Origin: JAVBNN01 sp031551525
Lineage (GTDB): Bacteria > Bacillota > Negativicutes > Acidaminococcales > JAISLQ01
Direction of reading: 5' to 3'
Length of the DNA: 35,313 nucleotides
Assembly (NCBI GenBank): GCA_031551525.1
Contig: JAVBNN010000036.1
Coordinates: forward strand, 1 to 35,313
Below, piece after piece: positions 1-8,749 of the stretch. A program made the translations under genes and the position numbers. Positions within the stretch are counted from its first letter, which is position 1. Every line of letters starts with the position of its first letter. The notes beneath the pieces are model-generated. The model saw only the letters and a program-made list of their open reading frames with translations, was not told the DNA's origin and ran no database searches.

Positions 1-144
1 GCGTAGCAAACGGGCAGACTATACAAAAAAAGAAATTGCTGGCAGTGGGATAAAACAGCGCAGTCGGACTTACACAAGCGCCAGGGACGCAAATAACACA
101 AAAATATGTATAAAAACTGAAGAGAGATACTTATGTCTACACTC

Positions 145-178
145 AAAAAAGCCTTTCGCATTTGCGAAAGGCTTTTTT
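145..178. terminator. bidirectional intrinsic terminator after pyrE
   Basis: A perfect 16-bp inverted repeat (145-160 and 163-178) with a 2-base loop has A-run and T-run ends, so it can terminate on either strand. It lies 7 bases past the pyrE stop and closes the pyr operon. Bases 1-144 show no gene I can support. Confidence 0.9.
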
Positions 179-185
179 GATCTTC

Positions 186-758
186 TTACTTGCCCGTGCG
201 GCCGCGTTTGGTAAACGGCATGCCTTCCTTACATTTGGGGCAGTCGGGTTCCGTATAGGTCGGTATATCAAGGCGAAGCAGTGCTTCGGTCCTGACCCCG
301 AAATCCACCTTTCCGCCACTACGGTCGACCAAGAGCCCTACGCCCACCGGTATGCCGCCCCGCGACTTCACGACGCCCAGCACTTCCTTGACCGAACCGC
401 CGGTGGTGACTATGTCCTCTACTACCAGTACCCGTGTGCCGGGATCAATATAAAACCCGCGTTTCAGCGTCATTTCAGCATCTTCCCGTTCGGTGAAGAT
501 CGCTCTGGTGCCAAGCGCCTTACCTACTTCGTGTGCTAAAAGTATACCGCCGGTCATCGGACCGATGACCAGTTCCACCTTATCTTCTTTAAACCGTTCG
601 GCCAGCGCCCGGCACAGTGTCTCGGTATATCCGGGATGCTGCAATACATTGAATTTTTCCACATACAGTGGGCTGTGGAGGCCCGATGTAAGGAGAAAAT
701 GGCCGTGCATCACCGCTCCGGTCTCTTCTAGTAGCTTCATGACAGTTTGTTCGTTCAT
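186..758 (-). CDS. pyrE: orotate phosphoribosyltransferase
   Basis: PyrE transfers orotate onto PRPP to give orotidine 5'-monophosphate, the fifth step of UMP synthesis, in the cytosol. The protein has 190 residues. It carries the PRPP-binding signature VLVVEDIVTTGGS near residue 110 and an early TSGLHSPLYV segment typical of the family. The C-terminal tail CPKCKEG contains a CxxC pair, seen in the longer Firmicutes-type PyrE proteins. Its ATG overlaps the pyrF stop by 4 bases (ATGA), so translation is probably coupled. It is the last gene of the operon, directly before the terminator. Identification is by conserved motifs and operon position. Confidence 0.95.
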   Translation of the reverse strand: MNEQTVMKLLEETGAVMHGHFLLTSGLHSPLYVEKFNVLQHPGYTETLCRALAERFKEDKVELVIGPMTGGILLAHEVGKALGTRAIFTEREDAEMTLKRGFYIDPGTRVLVVEDIVTTGGSVKEVLGVVKSRGGIPVGVGLLVDRSGGKVDFGVRTEALLRLDIPTYTEPDCPKCKEGMPFTKRGRTGK

Positions 759-1477
759 TTTCCCGCCTCCCGCATATTTTCGATAACTGCCCGAGCCGCC
801 GCTTTCGGGTCGTCTGCCTGTGTGATCGGCCGCCCTACTACCAAATGGGTCGCCCCTGCCAGGAGCGCCGCCTTAGGCGTAGCTATCCGGTTCTGGTCAT
901 TAAGGTCGTCCGTTGCCATCCTGACACCCGGCGTGACAATGAGAAAATCCGTGCCACAGGCGGCCCGTATCCCCGCCGCTTCCTGTGCTGAAGCAACGAT
1001 GCCATCCATGCCGGAGTCTTTGGCCAGTTTTGCCAGTTCTATAACCTGTTGGTCTATGGTGAGTTTACTATTCAGTTCACGCCAGTCTTCTGCGCCCATG
1101 CTGGTCAGCACGGTCACGGCTACCATCTGCGGAGGTTTGCGCCCGCTCTTTTGGGCCGCTTCCCTGGCCATGCGCGCGGCATTGGCCATCATCGCCCGTC
1201 CGCCTGTCGCGTGGACATTCAGCATATCCACTCCTAGAGAAGCCAGCACAGCGGCGCTGCTGCCCACCGTATTTGGTATGTCGTGCAGTTTGAGGTCGAG
1301 AAATATGTTCTTGCCATAGCTTTTCAGGTATTGGATTATCTCTGGGCCGGCGCCGTAAAACAACTCCATACCCACTTTGTAATATACCACGCTCTCGCCC
1401 AGTTGTATGACCAGCTTGCTGGCCTTATCAAGGCTGGGCACATCAAGAGCAACGATCAACCTTTTTTCCAGTATCAT
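755..1477 (-). CDS. pyrF: orotidine 5'-phosphate decarboxylase
   Basis: PyrF decarboxylates OMP to UMP, completing the pathway. The 240-residue length is normal for the bacterial enzyme. The N-terminal LIVALDV strand and the signature DLKLHDIPNT contain the catalytic Asp/Lys network, and the C-terminal TPGVR and VVGRPIT segments bind phosphate in a TIM barrel. The ATG is preceded by a GGAGGG site 7 bases upstream. The gene begins 15 bases after the pyrD stop and overlaps pyrE by 4 bases. Confidence 0.96.
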   Translation of the reverse strand: MILEKRLIVALDVPSLDKASKLVIQLGESVVYYKVGMELFYGAGPEIIQYLKSYGKNIFLDLKLHDIPNTVGSSAAVLASLGVDMLNVHATGGRAMMANAARMAREAAQKSGRKPPQMVAVTVLTSMGAEDWRELNSKLTIDQQVIELAKLAKDSGMDGIVASAQEAAGIRAACGTDFLIVTPGVRMATDDLNDQNRIATPKAALLAGATHLVVGRPITQADDPKAAARAVIENMREAGK

Positions 1478-1492
1478 AAACGTCCCTCCGTC

Positions 1493-2419
1493 TCAGGCCC
1501 CGGGCAAAGCCCGGCCCCTTAAGTCGCTGATATGCCCGCAGTTTTCCCTTTCAAGATAACTTAATATGCCCTGTGTCACTTCTTCCGTGGCCGCCGGATT
1601 GACAAAATTTCCCGTGCCCACGGCGACCGCCGTCGCCCCGGCCAGGATGAATTCAAGCGCGTCCTCGCTGTTCATGATCCCGCCCATGCCGATAAGCGGC
1701 ACTTTCACTGCCTGGGCAACCTGATACATCATGCGTACCGCCACCGGGCGGATAGCCGGGCCGGACAAACCGCCGACTATGTTGCCAAGGACAGGGCATT
1801 TTCTTTTTATGTCTATCTTCATACCGATCAGAGTATTGATGAGCGATATGGCGTCGCTGCCCGCATCCTCCACGGCTCTGGCCATTTCCGCTATATCAGT
1901 GACGTTGGGCGACAGCTTGGTGATTACCGGCTTTTTAGTCGCCGCCTTCACCGCCTTTACCACTGATGCCGCGCTGCCCGGGCAGGTGCCAAAGGCCATG
2001 CCGCCTTCTTTGACATTGGGACAGGATATATTCAGTTCCAGCCCGGCCACGCCCGGTACATCCAATATTTTTGCGATTGCGGCGTATTCTTCCGGCGTGG
2101 TACCGGCTATGTTCACAATGACCGGTACGTCGTATTTAGCCAGATAAGGCAGTGTCTTTTGCACAAACGCCTCACAGCCGGGGTTTTCAAGTCCTATGCT
2201 GTTGAGCATACCGGCCGGAGTCTCGACTGTCCGCTGACCGCCGTTGCCCAGGCAGGGATTTAGCGTGGCCGCTTTCACCACCAAGGCGCCCAGTTTGTTC
2301 AAATCAACGAAGTCCGCAAACTCAAGGCCAAAACCAAACGTACCGGAAGCGGTCATGACCGGCGTCTTCATCTTGATGCCGGCGATCTCTACCGCCATTT
2401 TGCCGTCATAGAGGTTCAT
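1493..2419 (-). CDS. pyrD: dihydroorotate dehydrogenase, class 1B catalytic subunit
   Basis: This is the FMN subunit of the NAD-dependent heterotetrameric dihydroorotate dehydrogenase, which oxidises dihydroorotate to orotate. I chose the ATG at 2419 (308 residues) because it overlaps the pyrK stop in an ATGA junction and has GGAGG upstream. An upstream reading frame to 2512 lies inside pyrK and is not needed. The motif NISCPNVKEGG carries the active-site Cys of class 1 enzymes, and MGGIMNSEDALEFI plus VAVGTGNF form the FMN phosphate site. Placement beside pyrK, the electron-transfer partner, supports class 1B rather than the fumarate- or quinone-linked classes. Confidence 0.95.
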   Translation of the reverse strand: MNLYDGKMAVEIAGIKMKTPVMTASGTFGFGLEFADFVDLNKLGALVVKAATLNPCLGNGGQRTVETPAGMLNSIGLENPGCEAFVQKTLPYLAKYDVPVIVNIAGTTPEEYAAIAKILDVPGVAGLELNISCPNVKEGGMAFGTCPGSAASVVKAVKAATKKPVITKLSPNVTDIAEMARAVEDAGSDAISLINTLIGMKIDIKRKCPVLGNIVGGLSGPAIRPVAVRMMYQVAQAVKVPLIGMGGIMNSEDALEFILAGATAVAVGTGNFVNPAATEEVTQGILSYLERENCGHISDLRGRALPGA

Positions 2420-3180
2420 ATTTCCGCCACCTCCCCGGCCATGAACACAGGCCCGTTCAGGCAGACCTTTACCCGCTTGCCTCCTGTTGCCGTGCAGGCG
2501 CAGGACAGACAAGCCCCAAGGCCGCAGCTCATGTATTTTTCGAGTGACAGCTGACAGGGCACGCCCTTAGCGAGTGTTTCCTTTGATACAGCGCGCAGCA
2601 TGGGCCCCGGCCCACAGGAGTACACCTGGTCATAGTTCCCGGATGCGAGCAGTTCCGGCAATAGCGCCAGAGCAGTGCCTTTGGTGCCCATAGACCCGTC
2701 GTCGGTAGTTATATATGTATGCTGGCAACTGCCGGCAAACTGCCCGAGCCAGAACATTTCCTCCTTGCAGCGCCCGGCTAAGAGAATATCGACCGGCATC
2801 GGACAAAACTGCCTTGCCAAGAGGACTAACGGCGCAATCCCTATGCCGCCACCCACCAACAGTGGTTTTTTCGCGTCCAGCTTAAATCCGTTGCCCAGCG
2901 GCCCGACGAGGTCTATTGTATCGCCGTTCCGGCAACTAGCCAGCCAGGCAGTACCATGCCCGATCACCCGGTAAAACAGCGCCAGTTTGCCATCTTCTAC
3001 GTCACCTATCGAGATGGGCCGCCGGAGGAGCGGATCGACCAGTCGCCCGGTTTTCACCTGGACAAATTGACCCGGTTTGGACTGGCTGGCTATTTCGGGC
3101 GCATCTAAAAGCATTTTATAGACATCATTGCCTAACAGCCTGTTTTCTACTATCGGCGCTTTGACTATAACTTTTTTCAA
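2416..3180 (-). CDS. pyrK: dihydroorotate dehydrogenase electron transfer subunit (FAD, 2Fe-2S)
   Basis: PyrK passes electrons from the FMN subunit PyrD to NAD+. The 254-residue protein has the ferredoxin-reductase fold order: an N-terminal FAD-binding barrel (LLRRPISIGD near residue 53), a nucleotide-binding domain (LLVGGGIGIAPL), and a C-terminal cluster motif CGLGACLSCAC followed by a later Cys in VKVCLNGP, which ligates the 2Fe-2S centre. The start ATG overlaps the carB stop by 4 bases and the stop overlaps the pyrD start by 4 bases. Confidence 0.95.
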   Translation of the reverse strand: MKKVIVKAPIVENRLLGNDVYKMLLDAPEIASQSKPGQFVQVKTGRLVDPLLRRPISIGDVEDGKLALFYRVIGHGTAWLASCRNGDTIDLVGPLGNGFKLDAKKPLLVGGGIGIAPLVLLARQFCPMPVDILLAGRCKEEMFWLGQFAGSCQHTYITTDDGSMGTKGTALALLPELLASGNYDQVYSCGPGPMLRAVSKETLAKGVPCQLSLEKYMSCGLGACLSCACTATGGKRVKVCLNGPVFMAGEVAEI

Positions 3181-5231
3181 AAGTCATCACCTGCCCATCT
3201 GAGGTCTTGCAAAGCCAGCACACTGACCAGCCTTCTTCTCCTCATCACGGACATGACGCCGAGTATAGCCTTGGCCGTGTCAATGGAAGTCAAACAGGCG
3301 ATGGCGTGTTCTACAGTGGCGCGCCGTATTTTAAAGCCGTCACGCTCGGTGGCTTGCCCCTGGCTGATCGTATTCACCACCATGTTGATGCTGCCTTTTT
3401 TGATATCGTCTAAAAGATTGGGAGAGCCTTCGCTGACTTTAACGGCTACCTGTACGGGTATGCCCTGCTCTGTAAAGAATTTGGCCGTGCCGCCGGTCGC
3501 CATAATATTGTAACCGAGGTCGTGAAATCCTCTGGCGATCGGCAGAGCTTCATCCTTGTCCTTATCGGCAACGGTGAAGAGTATCGTCCCTTCGTCCGGC
3601 ACATTTATGCCGGAGGCTATGCAGGCCTTATAGAGCGCGCGGGAAAAGTGGTTGTCGACACCCATGACTTCGCCGGTCGATTTCATCTCCGGCCCGAGCG
3701 TTATATCGACGTTGTGCATCTTGGCGAAGGAGAATACCGGCGCCTTGACCGCGTAGTAGTCCGGGAACATGGCGAGGCCCGGTTTGTAGCCCTGCTCGCG
3801 GATGCTTTTACCCATGGCGGCCTTGGTCGCCACGTTGACCATCGGGATATTGGTCACCTTGCTCAGGAAAGGCACCGTGCGGCTGGAGCGCGGGTTGACC
3901 TCTATGACATATATCTCGTTGTCGCGCAGTATATACTGGATGTTCAGCATACCGTGCACCTCGAGGCCCAGCGCTATGCGGTTGGTATAGTCTATGATGG
4001 TGCGGATATTGCGCTCGGACAAGCTGCGTGGCGGATAGACCGCTATACTGTCGCCCGAATGGACGCCCGCCCGTTCGACATGTTCCATAATGCCGGGGAT
4101 GAGCACGTCCTTGCCGTCACAGATAGCGTCTACTTCTACCTCGATGCCCCGAAGGTAATGGTCGACCAGCACGGGATGTTCCTGGGAAGCTTTGACCGCG
4201 CTCGTCATATAGTGTTTAAGTTCTTCGTCGTTATAGACTATTTCCATAGCCCGGCCGCCCAATACATATGAGGGGCGCACCATGACCGGATAGTCTACCC
4301 GCTTGGCGGTAGTGAGAGCGCCTTCTATATCGAATACCGTACCGCCCTGTGGCCGCTTGATATCGAGTTGAGTCAAGAGTTCTTCAAAGCGTTCACGGTC
4401 TTCGGCCTTGTCGATGCTCTCTACGCTCGAGCCGAGTATTTTGACACCGCATTTGGCCAGCGGCCCAGCCAAATTGATGGCCGTCTGTCCGCCGAACTGC
4501 ACTATGACCCCTTCCGGCTGTTCTTTGTCTATGACGTTCAGAACGTCTTCGAGGGTGAGCGGCTCGAAATACAGCCGGTCGGACGTGTCAAAGTCTGTAC
4601 TCACCGTCTCCGGGTTGTTATTTATGATGACTGTTTCGTAGCCCAGTTCTTTGAGCGCCCATACCGAATGCACGGAACAATAGTCGAACTCTATCCCCTG
4701 TCCGATGCGGATAGGGCCGGAGCCGAGCACCAGCACTTTCTTGCGCCCGCTCTCCGCCACTTCGTCCTCGTCGGCGTAAGTAGAGTAGTAATAAGGCGTC
4801 ATGGCCTCGAACTCGGCCGCGCAGGTATCTACCATCTTATAGGTAGGAATGATGCCATTCTCTTTGCGCAGAGCGCGTACGGAGAATACGTCTTTTTTAC
4901 TGTAACGGGCGATCGCCGGGTCGGAAAACCCCAGTCTTTTGGCCTCCCTCAAGAGAGAAGGCGTCAGTTCTTCCGCAGCCAGCCGCTGCTCCACCTTTAT
5001 GATGTTGACGATCTTTTGCAGAAAGAATCGGTCTATCTTGGTTATCTCATGGATATCCTCAAGCGCCATACCGCGGCGCAATGCCTCGGCCACCACGAAG
5101 AAACGCTCGTCGGTCGCGTCTTTCACCCTGGCAAACAACGCCTCGTCCGACAAATTATCAAGGTCGGGCAAGTAGATATGGCTGATACCGATCTCCAGCG
5201 AACGGATGGCTTTTAAGAGCGCGCCTTCCAT
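3177..5231 (-). CDS. carB: carbamoyl phosphate synthase large chain, C-terminal portion (after in-frame TAG)
   Basis: This 684-residue segment matches CarB from the oligomerisation domain to the end: oligomerisation domain, second ATP-grasp unit (VLVLGSGPIRIGQGIEFDY, then FGGQTAINLA), and the C-terminal MGS-like allosteric domain. It is in the same frame as the N-terminal piece, separated by a TAG at 5244-5246 and 12 further bases. If translated separately it could start at the ATG at 5229-5231, though the nearest purine-rich stretch (GGTGAGG) lies 20 bases upstream, too far for a normal ribosome site. Translation would then need coupling or reinitiation. The alternatives are readthrough of TAG, an inactivated gene, or a sequencing error. 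The sequence past the stop shows no decay. Confidence 0.85.
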   Translation of the reverse strand: MEGALLKAIRSLEIGISHIYLPDLDNLSDEALFARVKDATDERFFVVAEALRRGMALEDIHEITKIDRFFLQKIVNIIKVEQRLAAEELTPSLLREAKRLGFSDPAIARYSKKDVFSVRALRKENGIIPTYKMVDTCAAEFEAMTPYYYSTYADEDEVAESGRKKVLVLGSGPIRIGQGIEFDYCSVHSVWALKELGYETVIINNNPETVSTDFDTSDRLYFEPLTLEDVLNVIDKEQPEGVIVQFGGQTAINLAGPLAKCGVKILGSSVESIDKAEDRERFEELLTQLDIKRPQGGTVFDIEGALTTAKRVDYPVMVRPSYVLGGRAMEIVYNDEELKHYMTSAVKASQEHPVLVDHYLRGIEVEVDAICDGKDVLIPGIMEHVERAGVHSGDSIAVYPPRSLSERNIRTIIDYTNRIALGLEVHGMLNIQYILRDNEIYVIEVNPRSSRTVPFLSKVTNIPMVNVATKAAMGKSIREQGYKPGLAMFPDYYAVKAPVFSFAKMHNVDITLGPEMKSTGEVMGVDNHFSRALYKACIASGINVPDEGTILFTVADKDKDEALPIARGFHDLGYNIMATGGTAKFFTEQGIPVQVAVKVSEGSPNLLDDIKKGSINMVVNTISQGQATERDGFKIRRATVEHAIACLTSIDTAKAILGVMSVMRRRRLVSVLALQDLRWAGDDF

Positions 5232-5243
5232 ATTGCGGTCGAT

Positions 5244-6395
5244 CTACTTAACCTCACCGGTCGCTTTCATCTGTGTGCCCAAAATGCGGTCGGCCTTGGC
5301 GAATTTGTCAAACGGCCAGCGCGGGAATTTTATCACCAGATAGTCTATGCTGGGCTCGAAACAAGCCATAGTCTTTTTAGTCACCGCGTTCTCTATCTCA
5401 TCAAGATGATAGCCGATAGCTATCTTGCTGGCCACTTTGGCGATCGGATAACCGGTAGCCTTGGACGCGAGAGCGCTGGAGCGACTGACACGCGGGTTTA
5501 CTTCTATGACATAATAACGCTCAGAATATGGGTCGAGCGCATACTGTACATTGCAGCCGCCCTCGACGCCGAGAGCGCGGATGATACGGATAGAGGCGCT
5601 CCTCATCATGTTCAGTTCCCGGTCAGACAGCGTCTGGGCCGGGGCGGTGACTATGCTGTCACCGGTATGCACTCCTACCGGGTCGAGGTTTTCCATGCTG
5701 CATACAGTGATGCAGTTATCTGCGGCATCGCGGATGACTTCGTACTCTATTTCCTTCCAGCCGGCTACGCTGCGCTCGATGAGCGCCTGGCCGATCAGGC
5801 TGTATTTGAGTCCCACGTTGGTTATCTCGACGAGCTCCTCTTCATTGTTGGCGATACCGCCGCCCGTGCCGCCCAAGGTATAGGCCGGGCGCACGATGAG
5901 CGGGAAGCCGACCTCGCGGGCAAACTGCTGCGCCGCGTATACCGTTTCCACGATCGCGCTCTCCGGCACCGGCTCACCAATCGACTCCATCGTTTCTTTG
6001 AACAGTTCACGGTCTTCGGCTTTTTTGATACTCTCTACCGAAGTGCCCAGCAGTTCCACGTTGTATTCAACCAGTATGCCGCGTTTACCCAGTTCCACCG
6101 CCATATTAAGGCCGGTCTGGCCGCCCAGGGTAGCTAAAAGGCCGTCCGGCAGTTCTTTTTTAATAACCGTCTCCAAAAATTCCGGCGTCAGAGGCTCGAT
6201 ATACACCCGGTCGGCTATGTTCATATCGGTCATGATGGTGGCCGGGTTGCTGTTGACCAGCACTACCTCGAGACCTTCTTCTTTCAGTGAGCGGCAGGCC
6301 TGGGTACCGGCGTAGTCAAACTCCGCCGCCTGGCCGATGACGATAGGGCCCGAGCCGATGACAAGTACTTTTTTGATGTGCTGCTTTTTCGGCAT
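5244..6395 (-). CDS. carB: carbamoyl phosphate synthase large chain, N-terminal portion (ends at in-frame TAG)
   Basis: CarB makes carbamoyl phosphate from bicarbonate, two ATP and ammonia channelled from CarA. This 383-residue piece is the carboxyphosphate-synthesising ATP-grasp unit: VLVIGSGPIVIGQAAEFDY at the N terminus, LGGQTGLN, the glycine-rich TLGGTGGGIA loop and the metal-binding EVNPRVSRSS. It stops at a TAG at 5244-5246, right after GEVK. In intact CarB proteins the segment continues GEV-M-(A/S)-I-(D/G)-R; here it reads GEV-K-stop-I-D-R in one frame. The two pieces plus the gap total about 1,071 codons, the normal CarB length. The ATG follows the carA stop after 1 base. Confidence 0.85.
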   Translation of the reverse strand: MPKKQHIKKVLVIGSGPIVIGQAAEFDYAGTQACRSLKEEGLEVVLVNSNPATIMTDMNIADRVYIEPLTPEFLETVIKKELPDGLLATLGGQTGLNMAVELGKRGILVEYNVELLGTSVESIKKAEDRELFKETMESIGEPVPESAIVETVYAAQQFAREVGFPLIVRPAYTLGGTGGGIANNEEELVEITNVGLKYSLIGQALIERSVAGWKEIEYEVIRDAADNCITVCSMENLDPVGVHTGDSIVTAPAQTLSDRELNMMRSASIRIIRALGVEGGCNVQYALDPYSERYYVIEVNPRVSRSSALASKATGYPIAKVASKIAIGYHLDEIENAVTKKTMACFEPSIDYLVIKFPRWPFDKFAKADRILGTQMKATGEVK

Positions 6396-6396
6396 T

Positions 6397-7467
6397 TTAC
6401 AGTCCCCCCATCATTTTCATGAAACGTTCAAACAGATAGGCATGTCCATCCGGGCCGGGCGCGGCCTCCGGGTGGTACTGCACCGCAAAGAGCGGCAAAC
6501 TTTCATGCGCCACCCCTTCAAGCGTACGGTCATTTACATTGCGCTGCGTGACTTTAAGACCGGTACCGGTCAGCGTTTCTTCTGTAACGGCATAGCCGTG
6601 GTTTTGCGAAGTTATAAATACCCTATTGAGTTCGAGATCCTTGACCGGGTGGTTGACCCCACGGTGGCCAAATTTCATCTTGTACGTGTCGGCGCCGAGC
6701 GCCAGACAGATGAGCTGGTAGCCCAGGCAAATCCCAAACAGCGGTTTTTTGCTCTGGATGAATTTTTTGACGGCCTCGATGATCTCCGGCAGATTTTTCG
6801 GGTCGCCCGGTCCATTGGAGAGGAATATCCCGTCCGGCTGGGTCGCCAACACGGTTTCAGCCGGAGTATAGGCCGGATAGATAGTGATATCGCAGCCGTA
6901 AAAAGCCAGAGAATTGCACATATTGGCCTTGGCGCCAAAGTCCAGTACCGCTACTTTCTTGCCCTCGCCTGGTTTTTTTATTATCTCTTTAGTCGTGACC
7001 TCCGCCACTTCTTTATTTTCTTCAGGTAAAGCAAGTAGCTTTTCTACTTCGGCGTCACTGGTCTCCTCCGGCACTATAACGCCGCGCATGGCGCCCTGCT
7101 CGCGGATAGTGCGCGTCACCGCGCGGGTGTCCACCCCGCACAGGCAGGGTACTTTTTCCTTTTTGAGAAAATCCGCCACCGTGCCTTCCGAGCGCCAGTT
7201 GCTCGGGTGGTCGCACAGCTCGCCCACCACATAGCCGCGTATAAAAGAGCGGGAGGACTGGTTGTATATGGGATTTATGCCGTAATTCCCTATCAGGGGG
7301 TAGGTCATGACCACTATCTGCCCGCAGTAGGACGGATCGGTCAAAACTTCCTGATAACCGGTCACCCCGGTATTGAACACCACTTCGCCTACTCCGGGCG
7401 CCTCGCCGAGGAAATACCCCTTGAAGACCTTACCGTTTTTCAACACGAGTTTGCCGGCTCTATTCAT
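6397..7467 (-). CDS. carA: carbamoyl phosphate synthase small chain (glutaminase)
   Basis: CarA hydrolyses glutamine and feeds ammonia to CarB. The 356-residue protein has the N-terminal CarA domain (VVFNTGVTGYQEVLTDPSY) and a C-terminal class I glutamine amidotransferase domain. The nucleophile Cys sits in GICLGYQ, and the His/Glu pair lies in VQYHPEAAPGP. The ATG overlaps the end of pyrC by 8 bases and the stop lies 1 base before the carB ATG, so the two subunits are probably made together. Confidence 0.96.
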   Translation of the reverse strand: MNRAGKLVLKNGKVFKGYFLGEAPGVGEVVFNTGVTGYQEVLTDPSYCGQIVVMTYPLIGNYGINPIYNQSSRSFIRGYVVGELCDHPSNWRSEGTVADFLKKEKVPCLCGVDTRAVTRTIREQGAMRGVIVPEETSDAEVEKLLALPEENKEVAEVTTKEIIKKPGEGKKVAVLDFGAKANMCNSLAFYGCDITIYPAYTPAETVLATQPDGIFLSNGPGDPKNLPEIIEAVKKFIQSKKPLFGICLGYQLICLALGADTYKMKFGHRGVNHPVKDLELNRVFITSQNHGYAVTEETLTGTGLKVTQRNVNDRTLEGVAHESLPLFAVQYHPEAAPGPDGHAYLFERFMKMMGGL

Positions 7468-8749
7468 TTACCACACCGTCTTTCATAACAATCTCACCGG
7501 CCACTATAGTAGCGACAGCCTTGCCTTTCAGCTTTTTTCCTTCAAAGGGCGTCAGTTTGCCCCGTGTGTAGAATTTGGCGCTGTCTACCGTCCATTCTTT
7601 ATCAAGGTCAAATATAGTCACATCCGCTTTAGCGCCCGGTTTGAGCGTACCGGCGTCCAGCGCGAACAGTTCGGCCGGGGCGGTGCTCATCCTCAAAGCG
7701 ATTTCATTAAGTGTCAGCACGCCGCCGTGATAAAGGTCGGTAAGCACCACCCCGAGCGAAGTTTCGAGGCCAGTAAAACCGCAGGGCGCGTAGCGAAACT
7801 CCACATCTTTTTCTTCAAAAGCATGTGGGGCGTGGTCGGTGACTATGGCCTCGAGTGTGCCGTCTTTCACCCCGGCGCGTACCGCTTCCATATGCTCCAT
7901 GCTCCTGAGCGGCGGAGCCACCCGGGCCGCCACATTAAAGCCTCTGGCCACTTCGTCGGTCAGGGTCAGGTGGTGTACGGCGGCCTCGCCGCTCACCCGG
8001 ACGCCGCGGCGTTTAGCCTGGCGGATGAGTTCCACCGCGCCCTTGGTGGTCACGTGCGCTACATGCAGCCGGGCGCCCGTATATTCGGCCAGCATGATGT
8101 CCCTGGCCGTCGCTATGTCTTCCGCCACCGTCGGGTTGCCCGGGATACCGAGTTCGGTGGACACGAAGCCCTCGTTCATAAAACCGTGCTTGGCCAGTGC
8201 CGGCTCTTCGGCGTGCACGATGATCGTTTTATCAAAAATCGCGGCATATTCCAGCGCCGACTTAAAGAGCCGTGAGTCATGCACATAAGCGCCGTCGTCC
8301 GAGAAGGCCATGGCCCCGGCAAAGGTCATGTCGCCCATTTCCGCCAGTTCTTCGCCTTTGAGCTCCTTGGTCACCGCGCCGATAACCTCAACGTTGACCA
8401 GCGCCTCCCGGGCGATGCGTTCTTTCAGGCCGGACACCAGGATAGAGCTGTCGATGACCGGCCTGGTGTTGGCCATGCAGGCTACCGTAGTTACGCCGCC
8501 AGCGGCAGCCGCCCTAGTACCGCTGATCACGTCTTCTTTGGCTTCGAGGCCAGGCTCGCGCAGATGCACGTGCAAGTCCACAATGCCCGGCATAACGACC
8601 AGACCTTTGGCGTCAAACACTTCGGCGGAGGCGTCTTTCAAGTTATCGCCGACTTCTTTCACCCGACCGTCCTCGATCAATATATCTTTTACCGCGTCTA
8701 AATTTTGAGAAGGGTCAACCACCCGGCCTTTTTTAATCAACAGTTTCAA
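7460..8749 (-). CDS. pyrC: dihydroorotase, class I
   Basis: PyrC cyclises carbamoyl aspartate to dihydroorotate. At 429 residues it is a class I zinc amidohydrolase. The metal-binding HxH lies in VDLHVHLREPG near residue 60, further ligand His residues follow in IVHAEE and HVAHVTTKG, and the catalytic Asp lies in VTDHAPH. The start codon is TTG (8747-8749). It is supported by a GGAGGGAAG stretch about 4 to 8 bases upstream and lies inside the last codons of pyrB, giving a 17-base overlap. A non-ATG start inside the overlap may set the PyrB:PyrC ratio. Confidence 0.95.
   Translation of the reverse strand: MKLLIKKGRVVDPSQNLDAVKDILIEDGRVKEVGDNLKDASAEVFDAKGLVVMPGIVDLHVHLREPGLEAKEDVISGTRAAAAGGVTTVACMANTRPVIDSSILVSGLKERIAREALVNVEVIGAVTKELKGEELAEMGDMTFAGAMAFSDDGAYVHDSRLFKSALEYAAIFDKTIIVHAEEPALAKHGFMNEGFVSTELGIPGNPTVAEDIATARDIMLAEYTGARLHVAHVTTKGAVELIRQAKRRGVRVSGEAAVHHLTLTDEVARGFNVAARVAPPLRSMEHMEAVRAGVKDGTLEAIVTDHAPHAFEEKDVEFRYAPCGFTGLETSLGVVLTDLYHGGVLTLNEIALRMSTAPAELFALDAGTLKPGAKADVTIFDLDKEWTVDSAKFYTRGKLTPFEGKKLKGKAVATIVAGEIVMKDGVVNE

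Noticed and set aside
3522..4271. Long plus-strand open frames antisense to carB (also 4368-5216, 5406-6137)
   Set aside because: They mirror a strongly conserved gene on the other strand, lack ribosome sites and show no family features.
5244..5246. TAG in carB as a pyrrolysine codon
   Set aside because: TAG is used as an ordinary stop elsewhere in the window, no pyl genes are seen, and pyrrolysine is not known at this CarB position.
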